From positions 1 through 17,244 of the forward strand of contig JAIPCS010000051.1 of assembly GCA_021738105.1 (NCBI GenBank): a stretch of 17,244 nucleotides of DNA, read 5' to 3'. A model generated the notes under the pieces. That model was not told where the DNA came from. It saw only the letters and a program-made list of their open reading frames with translations, and did not search any database. Shown here piece by piece: positions 16,407 to 17,244 of this stretch (position 1 is the stretch's first letter; every line of letters begins with the position of its first letter). The position numbers were made by a program, and so were the translations under genes. This DNA is from Sulfuritalea sp. (lineage in GTDB: Bacteria > Pseudomonadota > Gammaproteobacteria > Burkholderiales > Rhodocyclaceae).

Positions 16407-17244
16407 ATGAGCATCAAGACAGTGGGCATCATCGGCGCCGGCACCATGGGGAACGGCATCGCCCAGGCGTGTGCCGTGGCGGGTATCGACGCGGTCATGC
16501 TGGATATCAATGAGGCCGCCGTGCAAAAAGGCGTCGCCACGGTGTCCGGCAGCCTGGATCGATTGGTCAAGAAGGAGAAGATGACGGCCGAACAGAAGGC
16601 GGCTGCCATGGCACGCATCAAAACGACGACAGCGATGGCCGACCTGAAGGCAGTCGATATCGTGATCGAAGCGGCGACCGAAAATGAAGGCCTGAAGCTG
16701 AAGATATTGAAAGAAGCCGAAGCGGTCATTGGCGCCGAGACCATCATCGCCAGCAATACCTCGTCGATTTCGATTACTCAGTTGGCCGCTGCGACCGGGC
16801 GTGCCGACAGGTTCATCGGCATGCACTTCTTCAACCCGGTACCGATGATGGCGCTGGTGGAATTGATTCGCGGCCTGCAAACTTCGGACGAGACTCACGC
16901 CAAGGTCGAGGCACTGGCGAAGGCGCTGGGCAAGAGTCCGATCACGGTGAAGAACAACCCCGGATTCGTGGTGAACCGGATTCTGTGTCCGATGATCAAC
17001 GAAGCCATATTTGTGCTGGCCGAGGGATTGGCGACGGCTGAAGAGATCGATGCCGGAATGAAGCTGGGATGCAACCATCCCATCGGCCCGTTGGCGCTGG
17101 CCGACATGATCGGCCTGGATACGATGCTGGCGGTAATGAACGTGTTCTACGAGGGCTTCAATGATTCGAAATACCGTCCGGCGCCACTGCTCAAGGAAAT
17201 GGTTGCGGCCGGATATCTTGGCCGCAAGTCGGGACGCGGGTTTT
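16407..17244 (+). CDS. 3-hydroxybutyryl-CoA dehydrogenase, last few codons cut by the right edge
   Basis: The frame runs 279 codons to the window end without a stop, and the visible end (GYLGRKSGRGF) is a few residues short of the usual 282-284. The enzyme oxidises (S)-3-hydroxybutyryl-CoA to acetoacetyl-CoA with NAD(P)+, or runs in reverse. The Rossmann motif GIIGAGTMGNGIA (7-19) is present. The catalytic residues fall at the spacing known in the family: S119 (NTSS), H140 (GMHFFNPVP), E152 and N190 (PGFVVNRIL). An AAGGAG ribosome site lies 8 bases before the ATG. It is a stand-alone dehydrogenase without a fused hydratase (Hbd/PaaH type); which of those names applies depends on genes beyond the edge. 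With icmF nearby, a role in butyryl-CoA or short-chain beta-oxidation is plausible. Confidence 0.95.
   Translation, partial: MSIKTVGIIGAGTMGNGIAQACAVAGIDAVMLDINEAAVQKGVATVSGSLDRLVKKEKMTAEQKAAAMARIKTTTAMADLKAVDIVIEAATENEGLKLKILKEAEAVIGAETIIASNTSSISITQLAAATGRADRFIGMHFFNPVPMMALVELIRGLQTSDETHAKVEALAKALGKSPITVKNNPGFVVNRILCPMINEAIFVLAEGLATAEEIDAGMKLGCNHPIGPLALADMIGLDTMLAVMNVFYEGFNDSKYRPAPLLKEMVAAGYLGRKSGRGF

Overview
The window looks like ordinary chromosome from a moderately GC-rich, metabolically versatile proteobacterium. A betaproteobacterium, perhaps of the Rhodocyclales (Azoarcus/Thauera/Sulfuritalea type), is my best guess. That rests on the gene set: a fused B12-dependent isobutyryl-CoA mutase, an EF-G-2-type GTPase, a stand-alone bacteriohemerythrin and a hybrid c-di-GMP sensor. 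The placement is inference from gene content and codon style, not from a marker gene. I see no rRNA, tRNA, CRISPR, insertion sequence or phage gene, and no gene-free stretch longer than about 250 bases.

Layout, left to right. (1) 1-897 (+): 3' part of a radical SAM protein cut by the left edge. (2) 875-4645 (-): a 1256-residue membrane sensor with a periplasmic solute-binding domain, four PAS domains, GGDEF and EAL; its 3' end overlaps the radical SAM gene tail to tail. (3) 4865-5320, 5360-7411 and 7561-7821 (+): a DUF454/YbaN-like membrane protein, an EF-G-like GTPase and a small two-helix membrane protein, probably the first two or all three co-transcribed. (4) 7898-8311 and 8418-9467 (-): bacteriohemerythrin and an AraC-family regulator. 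(5) 9568-12840 (+): icmF, divergent from the AraC gene across 100 bp. (6) 12915-14000 (-): Ada, with a good match to the Ada-binding element upstream. (7) 14204-15655 and 15737-16156 (-): a leaderless subtilisin-like protease and a small protein of unknown function upstream of it, probably one operon. (8) 16407 to the right edge (+): a 3-hydroxybutyryl-CoA dehydrogenase lacking only its last few codons.

How the genes fit together. IcmF interconverts isobutyryl-CoA and n-butyryl-CoA, and the 3-hydroxyacyl-CoA dehydrogenase handles the C4 acyl-CoA further along beta-oxidation or polyhydroxybutyrate-type metabolism. The two form a plausible short/branched-chain acyl-CoA theme, with the divergent AraC protein the obvious candidate regulator of icmF. 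Ada is a self-contained adaptive-response unit. The c-di-GMP sensor and hemerythrin suit an organism that tracks solutes and oxygen.

The least explained part is the protease/small-protein pair at 14204-16156. It and the candidate Ada operator are the best leads for follow-up. Nothing here is clearly a new defence or mobile system.
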